Shown here: positions 1-5,363 of the stretch, piece after piece
How positions within the stretch are numbered: position 1 is the stretch's first letter
Layout of the letters: every line of letters starts with the position of its first letter
NCBI GenBank assembly: GCA_030656535.1
Contig: JAUSPL010000257.1
Location: 1-8,188, forward strand
Direction: 5' to 3'
Length of the DNA: 8,188 bases
From: Gemmobacter sp.
Lineage (GTDB): Bacteria > Pseudomonadota > Alphaproteobacteria > Rhodobacterales > Rhodobacteraceae
Translations under genes and position numbers: made by a program
The notes under the pieces: model-generated
What the model was told of the DNA's origin: nothing
What the model saw: the letters and a program-made list of their open reading frames with translations, nothing else
Database searches by the model: none

Positions 1-240
1 GTTCGCCTTTTCTAAGAGATTTCTCTGCCTCGTTACGCAAGCGGATCCAGTATGTCGCTGTTTCGGAACGTTCGCTGCTGGGATGATGTATCGCGGTCAA
101 TCGTGGAGTTTCTGAGGCGGCAAACGGGTAATTGCGGGGAACTTTGGTGTTCTTAGCAAGCGTTTCGTGGGGCGCACCTTCCCGATTTTCGCCTGACCTG
201 CGATGGCGCGCCTGACGGAGATTGGCGCGGGGGTTTCGCG

Positions 241-722
241 ATGGCGACTACGGAGGAGGTTCTCAGGGACTACGGGGTTGAGATTCGGGCCAATGGCCAG
301 AAGCGTTGGCCTGACGAGGTTAAGGCGCGGATCGTTGCGGATAGCCTGAAGCCTGGTGTGACGGTGAACGCGGTTGCGGCGCGGTATGGGCTTCGGGCGA
401 TCCATTTGTCGGAATGGCGCGGTCGGGCGCGGGACGGGAAACTGGTTTTGCCTGCGATGGAGGACGACGGCTTTTGCTTTGCGCCTCTCGTGCTGTTGGG
501 TGGAAATGCGGTTCCTGTGCCGGCGCGTCCTGAGCGGCCGGCCAAGCCAGAAGGGGGGCGCTGCTGTCCCTGTGCCAGTTCTTTCAGAGCAGCCGGCCAA
601 GCCAGAAGGGGGCCTTGGGAACAATCGAGATTGCCCTGGGCCAAGTGACAATCCGGCTGGACGGCGCCACGCCTGCTACGCGCATAGCCGAGATTGTGCG
701 AGCGATCGGGCCGCAGCCGTGA
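241..722 (+). pseudogene. tnpA: IS66 TnpA (HTH accessory protein), frameshifted
   Basis: The frame opened by the ATG at 241 encodes the IS66 TnpA N-terminus, with the helix-turn-helix segment (WPDEVKARIV followed by VNAVAARYGLRAIHLSEW, about residues 23-60) and then KLVLPAMEDD. After the FAPLVLLGG segment the reading frame fails and stops at 646-648, giving 135 residues with a nonsense tail. The expected TnpA C-terminus (IEIALGQVTIRLDG, then ATRIAEIVRAIG) is present from 627 in another frame and ends at a TGA at 720-722, which overlaps the tnpB ATG by one base, as is usual for translational coupling in IS66. Getting from the first frame to the last needs a net two single-base losses. Both fall naturally in the G-runs of the tandem repeat at 507-612. 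TnpA is an accessory, probably DNA-binding, protein required for IS66 transposition. A sequencing error in the G-runs is possible. Confidence 0.8.
507..612 (+). repeat. Imperfect 55-bp tandem repeat inside tnpA
   Basis: Bases 507-557 and 562-612 align without gaps at a 55-bp period, with 9 mismatches in 51 positions. The last 20 bases of each copy are identical and contain GGCCAAGCCAGAAGGGGG. Copy 1 ends in six Gs (553-558) and copy 2 in five (608-612). Both copies encode the same peptide pattern (PVP...PAKPEGG), but because 55 is not a multiple of 3 they are read in different frames. Removing one G from the first run would make the period 54 bp, or 18 codons. Confidence 0.85.
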
Positions 723-1018
723 TGATCCCGTCCAACCGGGTGCGGGTTCTGGTCTCGACGCAGCCTGTCGACTTCCGGAAAGGCCATGATGGCCTGGCAT
801 CAATTGTGTCGTCGGTACTGCGCAAGGATCCGTTCACCGGCACGGTGTTTGTGTTCCGCTCGCGCCGGGCGGACAGGCTGAAGCTGCTTTACTGGGACGG
901 CACGGGTCTGGTGATGGTCTTCAAGCGGCTGGAGGAGACGACCTTCACCTGGCCCGCGATCAAGGATGGGGTGATTGCGCTGAACCATGCCCAGTTCGAG
1001 GCGCTGTTTGCCGGGTGA
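722..1018 (+). CDS. tnpB: IS66 accessory protein TnpB (IS66 Orf2 family), C-terminally truncated
   Basis: The 98-residue frame starts MIPSNRVRVLVSTQPVDFRKGHDG and contains the IS66 Orf2 signatures: the VDFRKGHDGL segment, the DPFTGTVFVFRSRRADRLKLLYWDG block (read here in parts), and FTWPAIKDGVIALNHAQFEALF. The start at 722 is chosen because it forms a TGATG overlap with the expected tnpA stop and matches the family N-terminus; a longer in-frame extension back to 374 is only a shadow of tnpA. The family usually ends with a basic tail of roughly 15-20 more residues after the LFAG segment. Here a stop (1016-1018) follows LFAG at once. The missing tail is found further on, at 1063-1110 in another frame (WRKVKALETR, then PPAAAE), after an intervening hairpin segment. 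The product may still fold, but its tail was lost to insertion. Confidence 0.85.
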   Translation: MIPSNRVRVLVSTQPVDFRKGHDGLASIVSSVLRKDPFTGTVFVFRSRRADRLKLLYWDGTGLVMVFKRLEETTFTWPAIKDGVIALNHAQFEALFAG

Positions 1019-1062
1019 GGAGGATCAGAAAACAGTCTGGGAGACTGTTTTCCCGACGCAAG
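1016..1062 (+). repeat. Palindromic mini-insertion in the tnpB 3' end
   Basis: This segment sits between the LFAG codons of tnpB and the out-of-frame remainder of its tail (WRKVK...). In the family only about two codons (often LD) lie at this point, so the net gain is about 41 nt, which shifts the frame and supplies the stop. Its core is a perfect 11-bp inverted repeat: GAAAACAGTCT at 1028-1038, a GGG loop at 1039-1041, and AGACTGTTTTC at 1042-1052. It could form a strong hairpin in RNA between tnpB and tnpC. Confidence 0.75.
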
Positions 1063-1542
1063 TGGCGCAAAGTGAAGGCGTTGGAGACACGCCCGCCAGC
1101 TGCGGCAGAGTGGATCAACTGCTTGGTTTGGCGTGTTTTTGCAGGGTTTTTATGATAGCTCCAACCCATGCAGACAGCACCCATCATAGACCTTTCCGCC
1201 ATCCCTGCCGCGCAACGCGCGGCGGTGCTGGCGTTGATGGAAACCGTGGCGGCGCTGACGGAAATCACCCGGCGGCAGGAGCATCTGATCGCCGAATTGA
1301 ACCATGCCCTGCAGGGCAAGCGGTCGGAAAAGCTGTCTGAGGATGAACGGCAGATGGCCTTCGAGGACTTGTCCATCGCGCTGGCGGAGGTTGAGGCAGA
1401 AAAGGAAACGCGGGCCGCCAAGGCGGGCGATGGCGCGGCCAAACCCGCGCCAAAGCGCACCATCGGCAACCTGCCAGCCGCGCTGCCGCGGATCGAAGAG
1501 ATCATCGAACCCGCCAGCCTGATCTGCCCCTGTGGCTGCGGT

Positions 1543-1582
1543 GTCGCCATTGTCGCGCGGACCAATGGCGCAGCAATGGCGA
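1543..1582 (+). repeat. Palindromic mini-insertion in the tnpC zinc-finger region
   Basis: tnpC reads correctly up to CPCGCG (ending at 1542) and resumes in another frame at LHKIGED (1583). The family has one residue or none between these points, so about 37-40 nt are extra. The segment is bounded by a perfect 10-bp inverted repeat, GTCGCCATTG at 1543-1552 and CAATGGCGAC at 1574-1583. A further CAATGGCG at 1563-1570 forms an 11-bp direct repeat with the right arm. The insertion splits the two Cys pairs of the IS66 zinc-finger-like domain and shifts the frame. Confidence 0.75.
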
Positions 1583-1948
1583 CTGCACAAGATCGGCGAA
1601 GACCGCAGCGAACGGCTGGACATCGTGCCGGCCCAGTTGCGCGCCATCGTGACTGTGTGCCCGAAATATGCCTGCCGGATCTGCACCAACGGCGTGACGC
1701 GGGCCCCGGCGCCCAGCCATCTGTTCATGGGTGGCCTGCCGACCGAGGCAACCATCGCCCATGTGCTGGTCAGCAAATATGCGGACCACCTTCCCTTATC
1801 TCGCCAGAGCCAGATCATGGCACGGGCGGGCCTCGATCTGCACCGCGCTGTCCTGGCCGATTGGGTCGGCAAGGCCGCGTTCCACCTGAAGCCCGTTGTT
1901 GACCGGCTGGCGGAGCATCTGAAACGATCTGGCAAGCTCTTCATGGAG

Positions 1949-1993
1949 TTCGAAGGGGACCGTGGCCCCAGTGGGGCCGCGTAAGCCCCGTAG
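1949..1993 (+). repeat. Palindromic mini-insertion at the first catalytic Asp of tnpC
   Basis: The family sequence here is KLFM-DETT-APVLDPG. The window has KLFM, then about 45 extra bases, then TAPVLDPG in the same frame. The extra segment holds a perfect hairpin, GGCCCC at 1964-1969, AGT at 1970-1972 and GGGGCC at 1973-1978, with CG/CG flanks that can extend it around one mismatch. Although 45 nt keeps the frame, the segment brings in-frame stops TAA (1982-1984) and TAG (1991-1993) and removes the first Asp of the DDE triad. The exact edges may shift by a few bases. Confidence 0.75.
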
Positions 1994-2627
1994 ACCACCA
2001 CTGCCCCGGTGCTGGACCCGGGGCGCGGCACGACCAAGACCGGATATCTCTGGGCGCTGGCCCGCGACGACCGACCTTGGGGCGGCGAGGACCCGCCCGG
2101 CGTGGTCTACTTCTACGTCCCCGGACGCGTGGGTGAGAATGCCGAAACCTTCCTCACCGGCTTTGACGGCATCCTGCAGATCGATGGTTATCAGGGCTAC
2201 AATCGGCTGACCAAACCGATCCGCAAGGGCGGCACCCATTCGGGTCGCGCATTGCTGGGCCCACGCGCGCCGCAACCTCAAGGAGGTCTTCGACCGCGAC
2301 GGCTCGGAAATCACCGCCAAGGGCCTGCGCCGGATCGCCGAACCCCATGCCGTCGAAGCGGATATCCGTGGCATCTCGCCCGGCCAGCGCCATTCGGCCC
2401 GTCAGGCCCGCGCAGCGCAGCTGGTGGAAGCCTTCGGCGACTGGCTTCAGGCGCAGCGCCGGAAAATCTCCGCCAAATCCCGCTTGGGCGAAAAGCTGAC
2501 CTACATCCATAACCACTGGGACGGGCTGCAAACCTTCCTGCACGACGGCCGCGCCGAGATCGACTCCAACAGGGTCGAAAACCTGATCCGCCCGATCGCC
2601 CTCAATCGCAAGAATGCGCTCTTTGCC

Positions 2628-2672
2628 CCCCTCTCGGGATTTTGGCAAAAGCCAAAACCCTGCCGGGCAACG
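2628..2672 (+). repeat. Palindromic mini-insertion in the tnpC C-terminal region, in frame
   Basis: The conserved IS66 stretch NRKNALFA-GHDEGGIAWG is split after LFA by exactly 45 nt, or 15 codons (PLSGFWQKPKPCRAT), which contain no stop. The insert carries a hairpin: TTTTGGC at 2640-2646, loop AAAA at 2647-2650, GCCAAAA at 2651-2657, extended by GGG (2636-2638) and CCC (2658-2660) around one unpaired A. Its size matches the insertion at the first catalytic Asp, but the sequence differs. Confidence 0.8.
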
Positions 2673-2902
2673 GGCCACGATGAAGGCGGTATCGCCTGGG
2701 GCCGCATCGCCTCGCTGATCGGAACCTGCAAGATCAACGGCATCGAGCCCTTCGCCTATCTCAAGGCAACCCTGACCGCGATTGCCAACGGCCATCCGCA
2801 AAGCCGCCTCGACGACCTGCTGCCGTGGAACTTGAAGCCGTCAACCCACACTGACCGTGGCCCACAGCGACCGCCTAGGCATCTTTGCGCAGTTCTGTCG
2901 CA

Positions 2903-3415
2903 TTATTTCTCTGCGGGCTGCCGCGCCTTGTGATCGCGCCCGGGATGGCGCTGGCTCGCCTCCAGCCGATCCGCAAATCCGGCGCGCTGCTTGGGGCTCA
3001 TGTCCAGGATATGCGCGCGGATCATCCGCTCGCCCAATTGCATCCGCTCCACCCCTCGCGCTGCAAGCCGGGCGCTTAGCGCGTCCAGAGCCGACGGGTC
3101 AAACGGGTCGGCCCGCAGCACCGCAACCAGCGCCTTGCGGTCCTCGCGCTCTTCCCGCCAACTGCCCGTGAACCGGTCTCTTTCGGCCGCAAAGCGCTCA
3201 CGCAGTGCCCTGCGGTCGTCTCGGTCCAAGGCACCTCCCCAGGGGCCAAAGCCCACATCGCGCACCGCAGGCGGCCTGTCCGGGCCGGCGTTTCGCAGCG
3301 CAATCCCCGCGATAGCGCCCGCCACCGCGAGGTTCAGTGCCAAGGAGATCACAAGTATGACCTTGACCCAGCGCCGCGCTGCAAACGATGGCTTTGTTTC
3401 GGTTTCCTGTGCCAT
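2903..3415 (-). CDS. Membrane-anchored Spy/CpxP-like protein (periplasmic heavy-metal sensor family)
   Basis: This 170-residue protein has a short basic cytoplasmic N-terminus (KPSFAARRW), one hydrophobic segment at about residues 18-40 and a charged, helical, Arg/Glu/Asp-rich remainder predicted to be periplasmic. The pattern GPWGGALDRDDRRALRERF at about 58-76 and the repeated Arg/Leu helices fit the small alphaproteobacterial proteins annotated as periplasmic heavy-metal sensors (metal-resistance/CpxP-Spy-like). In that superfamily members bind misfolded proteins or metals, but here I see no Cys cluster and few His, so metal binding is not shown. The ATG follows the upstream stop as TAGGCATG with GAGGAA just before it, so the gene is coupled to the gene at 3418-3792 and is third in an operon with the ECF sigma factor. 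Its 3' end overlaps by 31 bp the run-on frame coming from tnpC on the other strand. Confidence 0.75.
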   Translation of the reverse strand: MAQETETKPSFAARRWVKVILVISLALNLAVAGAIAGIALRNAGPDRPPAVRDVGFGPWGGALDRDDRRALRERFAAERDRFTGSWREEREDRKALVAVLRADPFDPSALDALSARLAARGVERMQLGERMIRAHILDMSPKQRAGFADRLEASQRHPGRDHKARQPAEK

Positions 3416-3417
3416 GC

Positions 3418-3792
3418 CTATTCCTCTGCGGTCCCGAACAGACCGTCCACACCAGTCCCGTTCTGGAAAAAGCTCTCATCATCCGGGAACAACTGAACCA
3501 CCTCGCCAGTCAGATCGAGCCCCAGCGCCGCCACCGGCAGAGGTTGGGCAAACCCGATCCACACGCCTGCCAGTGTCGCCGTCGCAAGCCCCGCCAGGGC
3601 CCCGCGCCCGCCCAAGGCGGCCAATATCACGTCCCACAAACCGGCGCGCGGGACCCGTTTGACCGCGACAAGGCCCGGCTGATGCGCCACCGCATCGGCC
3701 ATCACCCGCGCCATAAGCACATCCGACGGCAGCGGCGCACGCTGTGCCACTGCGCCGAACAGGTCATCCAGATCGTCATGTGCTTGTGTCAT
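3418..3792 (-). CDS. Small one-TM protein in anti-sigma position (hypothetical)
   Basis: This 124-residue protein has a soluble acidic N-terminus (MTQAHDDLDDLFG), a central basic patch (VKRVPRAGLW), one membrane segment at about residues 64-82 and a short acidic C-terminus. I chose the ATG at 3792: it lies one base after the sigma-factor stop (TAGGATG) with a strong GGAGG five bases upstream. An in-frame ATG at 3816 would overlap the sigma gene and has no comparable ribosome site. Its layout (cytoplasmic N-terminus, single TM) and place directly after an ECF sigma gene match membrane anti-sigma factors. I do not see a zinc-binding HxxxCxxC motif, so it is not a ZAS-type anti-sigma. The anti-sigma role is inferred from context. 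Confidence 0.7.
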   Translation of the reverse strand: MTQAHDDLDDLFGAVAQRAPLPSDVLMARVMADAVAHQPGLVAVKRVPRAGLWDVILAALGGRGALAGLATATLAGVWIGFAQPLPVAALGLDLTGEVVQLFPDDESFFQNGTGVDGLFGTAEE

Positions 3793-3793
3793 C

Positions 3794-4387
3794 CTAGCCT
3801 CCGTCCTCTGCGTCATAGCCTAGTTCCGCCTTCCGCCCCGCCAGCATCGCTGACAACGCCCGCTTGCCCCGCGCGGTCAGGCTTTCGACCGCCTCGACAC
3901 CGATCTGCATGATCTCTGCAATCTCGGGGTTGGTCAGCCCTTCCAGATGCCGCAAGACCACCGCCTGCCTCTGACGGTCCGGCAAAGCCGTCAACGCAGC
4001 TTCCAGCGCGGCGGCGCGGTCAGACTCGATCAACCCGGCCAAGGCACTGGGCGCACCGTCTTCGGGCTCTGGTCCAGCGTCAAGCGCCACTGTCCGCCGT
4101 TTGCGCAACCGATCAGTGCACAGATTGGCCACCACCCGCCAGATCCAGGTCGAAACCTTTGCCTCGCCGGTGCGCCACTCCGGCGCTATCCGCCACAACC
4201 GCAACATGGCCTCTTGCGCGACGTCCTCGGCCTCGGTCGCATCGTTCAGCATCCGTGTCGCAAACCGCAACAGCCGGGGCACCAACCGATCTGCCAAAGC
4301 ACGCGCCGCAACGGGATCACCGTTGGCATATAGTACCAGCAGAGCCTCGTCCGAGGCAGCGGTCAGGGTGTCGAAGGGCATCGTCAT
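3794..4387 (-). CDS. ECF-type RNA polymerase sigma factor
   Basis: This 197-residue protein has the two-domain layout of extracytoplasmic-function sigma-70 factors. Region 2 is at about residues 13-99, with the conserved DATEAEDVAQEAMLRLW core and a WIWRVVANLCTDRLRKRR end that contacts the -10 element. A short linker (101-125) leads to region 4 at about 126-182 with LPDRQRQAVVLRHLEGLT and the helix-turn-helix PEIAEIMQIGVEAVESLTARG for -35 recognition. The length is typical. There is a second ATG two codons in (4381). Upstream, GACGGG before the ATG is only a weak ribosome site. It heads a three-gene operon with a putative anti-sigma and a Spy-like periplasmic protein, which suggests it answers an envelope signal. 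ECF sigmas commonly drive their own operon, but I cannot identify its promoter with confidence. Confidence 0.9.
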   Translation of the reverse strand: MTMPFDTLTAASDEALLVLYANGDPVAARALADRLVPRLLRFATRMLNDATEAEDVAQEAMLRLWRIAPEWRTGEAKVSTWIWRVVANLCTDRLRKRRTVALDAGPEPEDGAPSALAGLIESDRAAALEAALTALPDRQRQAVVLRHLEGLTNPEIAEIMQIGVEAVESLTARGKRALSAMLAGRKAELGYDAEDGG

Positions 4388-4426
4388 CCCGTCATTGCCT
4401 ATACCCGAGGATCAGCCCCGGCAAGA

Positions 4427-4452
4427 ACCGCGCAAGATTGTCCCTGCGCGGT
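4427..4452 (-). terminator. Hairpin between the EF-hand gene and the sigma gene
   Basis: On the minus strand ACCGCGCA, a 10-base loop and TGCGCGGT form a perfect 8-bp inverted repeat (arms at 4427-4434 and 4445-4452 on the + strand). It lies 25 bp beyond the EF-hand stop and about 40 bp before the sigma ATG. Only TTCTT follows, not a true T-run, so it could be a weak terminator or attenuator for the EF-hand transcript, or an operator for the sigma operon. Confidence 0.4.
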
Positions 4453-4476
4453 CCAATTGTTCAATAGTCGGGACGA

Positions 4477-5133
4477 TCAGTTGCCCGATATCGGCTTTTG
4501 GCCAGCGCCCGGTCCGCCTTGACCCCGGCCGTCCTGACCTGACGCACCCTGTTCGCCGTGCATCTTGCCGTGCATCTTGTCGTGACCGCGGCGACCTTCG
4601 CGAGCACCGTGGCCGTCGCGATCTCCACGTCCACCACGGCCTTCGCGCATTTCGGTCATCCGCACCTTGGCGGCGTCAAGTTCTTCGGGGCTGATCGCAC
4701 CGTCCTTGTCGGCGTCCACACGGTCGAACATCCTGTCCATCCCGCCCGAGCCACTGCGGCCCATCCGACCGGAAATCACTTCGGCAGCACTCAGACGACC
4801 ATCGGCATCCGTGTCCATGCTGTCGAACATGTCACCCACCCGCGCCTCGACTCGCTTGCGTTCTGCTTCCATCGCATGGGCCAGCATTTCTTCGCGGGTC
4901 ACGAAACCGTCTCCGTCGGGGTCCATCGACTTGATCCGGGCGTCACGCGCGGCAGTGATGTCTTCTTTGGTGATCTTGCCGTCCTTGTTGATATCAAGCG
5001 TTTCGAAATCCAGCATCGCGCCGTGCATCCCGCCCCGCATGCCTTCGCCCCTGGATTGCGCAACCACCGGCACCGCCAGCGTTGCGGTGACAGCCACAAT
5101 CGTCAGTGCGCCCAGAATGGTTTTGGTTTTCAT
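4477..5133 (-). CDS. Secreted EF-hand calcium-binding protein (four EF-hands)
   Basis: This 218-residue protein starts with a clear signal peptide: MKTKTILGA, then a hydrophobic core and AVPVVAQ, with probable cleavage near residues 25-26. The mature part has four canonical EF-hand loops of the DxDxDG type: DINKDGKITKED (47-58), DPDGDGFVTREE (71-82), DTDADGRLSAAE (107-118) and DADKDGAISPEE (140-151). All keep the first, third and fifth ligand positions and the Gly at position 6; the first loop ends in Asp rather than Glu. From about residue 160 the protein becomes a low-complexity Gly/Arg/Asp tail with several His (HGKMHGE). AGGAG lies 8 bases before the ATG. Periplasmic calcium binding is well supported; the specific role is unknown. 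It lies upstream of the sigma operon on the same strand, so co-regulation is plausible. Confidence 0.85.
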   Translation of the reverse strand: MKTKTILGALTIVAVTATLAVPVVAQSRGEGMRGGMHGAMLDFETLDINKDGKITKEDITAARDARIKSMDPDGDGFVTREEMLAHAMEAERKRVEARVGDMFDSMDTDADGRLSAAEVISGRMGRSGSGGMDRMFDRVDADKDGAISPEELDAAKVRMTEMREGRGGRGDRDGHGAREGRRGHDKMHGKMHGEQGASGQDGRGQGGPGAGQKPISGN

Positions 5134-5186
5134 GATCCGGTCTCCTGTTTGATCACCTGATGCCTGGCGTTTGCCTGCATCTTGAT

Positions 5187-5213
5187 CATCAAACGACCGG
5201 GTCCGCCGGTTCC
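5187..5213 (-). promoter_or_regulatory. Weak candidate ECF-type promoter upstream of the EF-hand gene
   Basis: On the minus strand a GGAACC box (5208-5213), the classical ECF -35 core, is followed by CGTTTGATG (5187-5195), about 54 bp before the EF-hand ATG. The gap from GGAACC to CGTT is only 12 bases, shorter than the 15-17 usual for ECF promoters, so this is weak. If real, it would place the EF-hand gene under the adjacent sigma factor. Confidence 0.2.
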
Positions 5214-5323
5214 GTCGCGATCAGGGAAAAAATCTTTGGCCTGTCTGCCGTCTTGTCCTGTGCCTTGCGACATGGGGACGCGGCAACTGAACGGCTCTTC
5301 CAACGACCGCGCAAATGACTACA

Positions 5324-5351
5324 TTGCCGGGGTAAGCCTGACAAATATCAA
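5324..5351 (+). promoter_or_regulatory. Candidate promoter of the DUF983 gene
   Basis: TTGCCG (5324-5329), a 16-bp spacer and TATCAA (5346-5351) lie just before the ATG at 5364. The spacing fits a housekeeping promoter, but the -10 box is only a partial match and would leave a nearly leaderless transcript. The rest of 5134-5323 shows no gene I would support. Confidence 0.25.
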
Positions 5352-5363
5352 ATTGGACACGAC

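Larger units (their letters stand above)
47..2878 (+). mobile_element. Degenerate IS66-family insertion sequence (tnpA-tnpB-tnpC)
   Basis: Three adjacent genes in the canonical IS66 order and orientation are recognisable: a helix-turn-helix TnpA, the small accessory TnpB (IS66 Orf2) and the DDE transposase TnpC. None is intact, so the copy cannot move on its own. The ends are approximate. The octamer GTCGCTGT at 54-61 recurs inverted (ACAGCGAC) at 2864-2871, near where tnpC homology ends, and is the best candidate for part of the terminal inverted repeats; the 47 and 2878 limits assume about 7 more bases outside each octamer. I see no convincing 8-bp target duplication. Bases 1-46 show no recognisable gene, and 62-240 looks like the usual IS66 leader. 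Confidence 0.85.
1168..2933 (+). pseudogene. tnpC: IS66 transposase TnpC, disrupted by insertions and an indel
   Basis: The IS66 DDE transposase is recognisable along its whole length but in pieces. Segment 1 (1168-1542) has the coiled N-terminus, the LNHALQGKRSEKL segment and the first half of the zinc-finger-like motif (CPCGCG). Segment 2 (1583-1948, another frame) resumes at LHKIGEDRSERLD, has the second Cys pair (CRIC), then YADHLPLSRQSQI and LADWVGKAAFHLKPVVDRL, and ends at KLFM, where the first catalytic Asp (MDET) is expected. Segment 3 (1994-2233) resumes at APVLDPGRG and carries LQIDGYQGYN with the second catalytic Asp. Segment 4 (2241-2933, a third frame) carries RVAHCWAHARRNLKEVFDRD, then DSNRVENLIRP with the catalytic Glu, and the C-terminal GHDEGGIAWGRIASL and DDLLPWNLKPS. 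The breaks are three hairpin-bearing insertions and a net 2-base loss. The first catalytic Asp is gone and two stops follow it, so no transposase can be made. The last frame continues past the expected IS66 end into flanking DNA. Confidence 0.9.

Noticed and set aside
35..61. A left IS66 end broken by another small insertion (GCAAGCGG then GTCGCTGT)
   Set aside because: The two pieces together resemble a GTAAGCGG-TCGCTGT-type terminus split by a few bases, but the match is too short to support without an intact copy for comparison.
1..240. Possible gene fragment or target-site duplication at the left edge
   Set aside because: No convincing coding frame and no 8-bp direct repeat matching the sequence after 2878 was found.
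374..1018. 214-residue frame that joins part of tnpA to tnpB
   Set aside because: Only the part from 722 matches IS66 TnpB; the upstream part is tnpA read in the wrong frame, except for one repeat copy.
1150..2037. 295-residue open frame on the minus strand opposite tnpC
   Set aside because: It lies wholly antisense to recognisable IS66 tnpC sequence and has a biased composition with no family resemblance; long antisense frames are common in GC-rich DNA.
1028..2660. CRISPR array or retron-like structure suggested by several hairpins
   Set aside because: The hairpins differ in sequence, are irregularly spaced and lie inside transposase coding sequence; there are no repeats with spacers, no cas genes and no reverse transcriptase.
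4558..5160. 200-residue plus-strand frame opposite the EF-hand gene
   Set aside because: The minus strand has a signal peptide and four perfect EF-hand loops; the plus frame has no recognisable features.
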